Below are positions 62,844-64,000 of a stretch of DNA of 64,000 nt, in pieces (position 1 is the stretch's first letter; each line of letters begins with the position of its first letter). The DNA is from Nelumbo lutea (Eukaryota; Streptophyta; Magnoliopsida; Proteales; Nelumbonaceae), in contig JAKGHH010000008.1 of assembly GCA_022828595.1 (NCBI GenBank), positions 6,313,728-6,377,727 on the forward strand, read 5' to 3'. The translations under genes were made by a program, and so were the position numbers. Below the pieces are notes generated by a model. That model ran no database searches. It saw only the letters and a program-made list of their open reading frames with translations, and had not been told where the DNA came from.

Positions 62844-64000
62844 CTAATCAAAATGCATGAAGGAAATCATAATCAGAGCTTAATCTTTGTCATAATTTTT
62901 TCCTTCCGTCCTGCATAATTATCAGTAAGGTGCCATTTGAGAACAGCTGCAGTGACTTAATGAGTTATTGCTTTGTCTTTCAGTAAAATAAGTTATTAAG
63001 GAGGTCGCAAGCTCCGTAATGTCTCAAACTTTGCAATCAAATATTTAACTTTTTAATGATTTCATCCACTAAAATACAAAGCAATAAGTCATTTAGTTCA
63101 TCTACTTCAGCTGTTACATAATGGCCCCCAAGTCAAATAAACAATATGGTAAAGAAAATTCATGAAATAACAGAAACTAAACATAGATGTAGGTATATAC
63201 TGTGGAATATAGGTAATATAAATATGTATAATATAATATCTGGATCAGTTTGGTTGAATAGAACAGGAGCAGCTGAACCTATATGTCCAGTGTTTTAAAA
63301 GCAAGAGGCACAAGAAAAGCATGGTAGCCTTCTGGTGCCAAGGCAAAAGATGGGCATGTGCCTAGACAAAACAAGGCGCTGATTTAAAAATAACAAATAA
63401 AAACATCAATATATAAAAAATGGAACATTGAATTTTAAAAGAAACTAAATGTTTTAAAAAGCTTATTATCAAAATACATAAGCATAACATATAAAACAAA
63501 AGTAAAATTGAAGCAAAAAAAATGTGGATCATACCAAACAAAATGTTTCAAGCATTTAACAATTCAAGCAGGTGAAATTCTCAACATGTTTGTTTATCTC
63601 CTAGTTGCATTACTTCAAGTAGTTAGTGTGATGTTAGACATCTTGTGTTCCTAATCTTAGGAGGTCAGGGCCTTAACAGTGATGTTTCTTCAATGCCCCT
63701 TGAGATAAATCTAAACAAGCCCATCTAGGGGGTTTGGACTTTGGAGGTACCAACATGGGACAAATGGATCATAACATTCCACCATGCTCCACAGTCCCAG
63801 CACCCACGCAGGCTGGCTTTACACTAGTCCACCTAGTCCCGGCCAAACACTGCAATGCCGACGTCACCACCTGAACTTGTCCTTTTGTGCTTTTGTGGTA
63901 AGGCTTTTTGTGCACTTTATTTGGTCCCGGTTCTCTTATCTCTTTGGTTGCAGGTGGACACCTCCCCCAGATGTGGTAAGCCTCTTTGACCCAAGCTTTT
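62844..64000. other. Prolidase upstream intron and right-edge repeat
   Basis: No further prolidase exon was recognised. Near 63290-63400 lies a 'ggtgccaaggcaaaagatgggcatgtgcct' type dispersed repeat. From about 63700 the sequence is GC-richer (ctccacagtcccagcaccca) and may be the start of another transposable element cut by the window edge. Confidence 0.4.

Noticed and set aside
62844..64000. N-terminal prolidase exons
   Set aside because: No stretch encoding the expected region upstream of [12 protein letters not shown] with splice borders was found; they must lie beyond the window.

Overview
This window is nuclear plant DNA, most likely from a dicot. Coding sequence is split by short GT-AG introns, intergenic DNA is AT-rich, and repeats are of plant type: Ty1/Copia and Ty3/Gypsy LTR retrotransposons, a TRIM, L1-type LINEs, tRNA-derived SINEs, MITEs and a Helitron-like end. 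Only three cellular genes can be supported, and all three look intact.

(1) 9222-12892, plus strand: seven exons encode a 304-residue secreted or ER saposin-B-like protein. (2) 15687-21516, minus strand: nine exons, one of only 11 nt, encode a 385-residue type I protein arginine methyltransferase of the PRMT1 group. (3) 31332-62843, minus strand: the last ten visible exons (about 293 residues) of an M24-family Xaa-Pro dipeptidase (prolidase); its N-terminal exons lie beyond the right edge. From memory, Arabidopsis carries the same three families side by side around At4g29490-At4g29520, so this looks like a conserved gene trio.

Layout. 1-8.3 kb: AT-rich DNA with SINE-like, MITE and TRIM copies. 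8.3-12.9 kb: saposin-like gene; a G-box cluster lies upstream and a palindromic MITE sits in its proximal promoter. 13.97-14.98 kb: a 1-kb foldback with arms of about 420 bp. 15.7-21.5 kb: the methyltransferase gene, with a Mutator-type MITE in intron 8. 21.6-31.3 kb: intergenic mosaic with a Harbinger-like element full of CACGTG-type palindromes, split by a gag-protease-only LTR element (TR-GAG type), then more MITEs, a Helitron-like end and a MULE-like element with an 11-bp duplication. 31.3-62.8 kb: prolidase gene, with one intron of 22,039 nt (34864-56902).

That intron holds Copia-1 (34964-40501) and Copia-2 (41646-54733). Copia-2 contains a solo LTR (49907-50177) and a chromodomain Gypsy element (42053-49250), and the Gypsy in turn contains a truncated Copia-3. 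Perfect or one-mismatch target site duplications date the order of insertion. LINE fragments fill two further prolidase introns. No RNA gene, CRISPR array or new multi-gene system was found; the points of interest are gene structure and transposon architecture.
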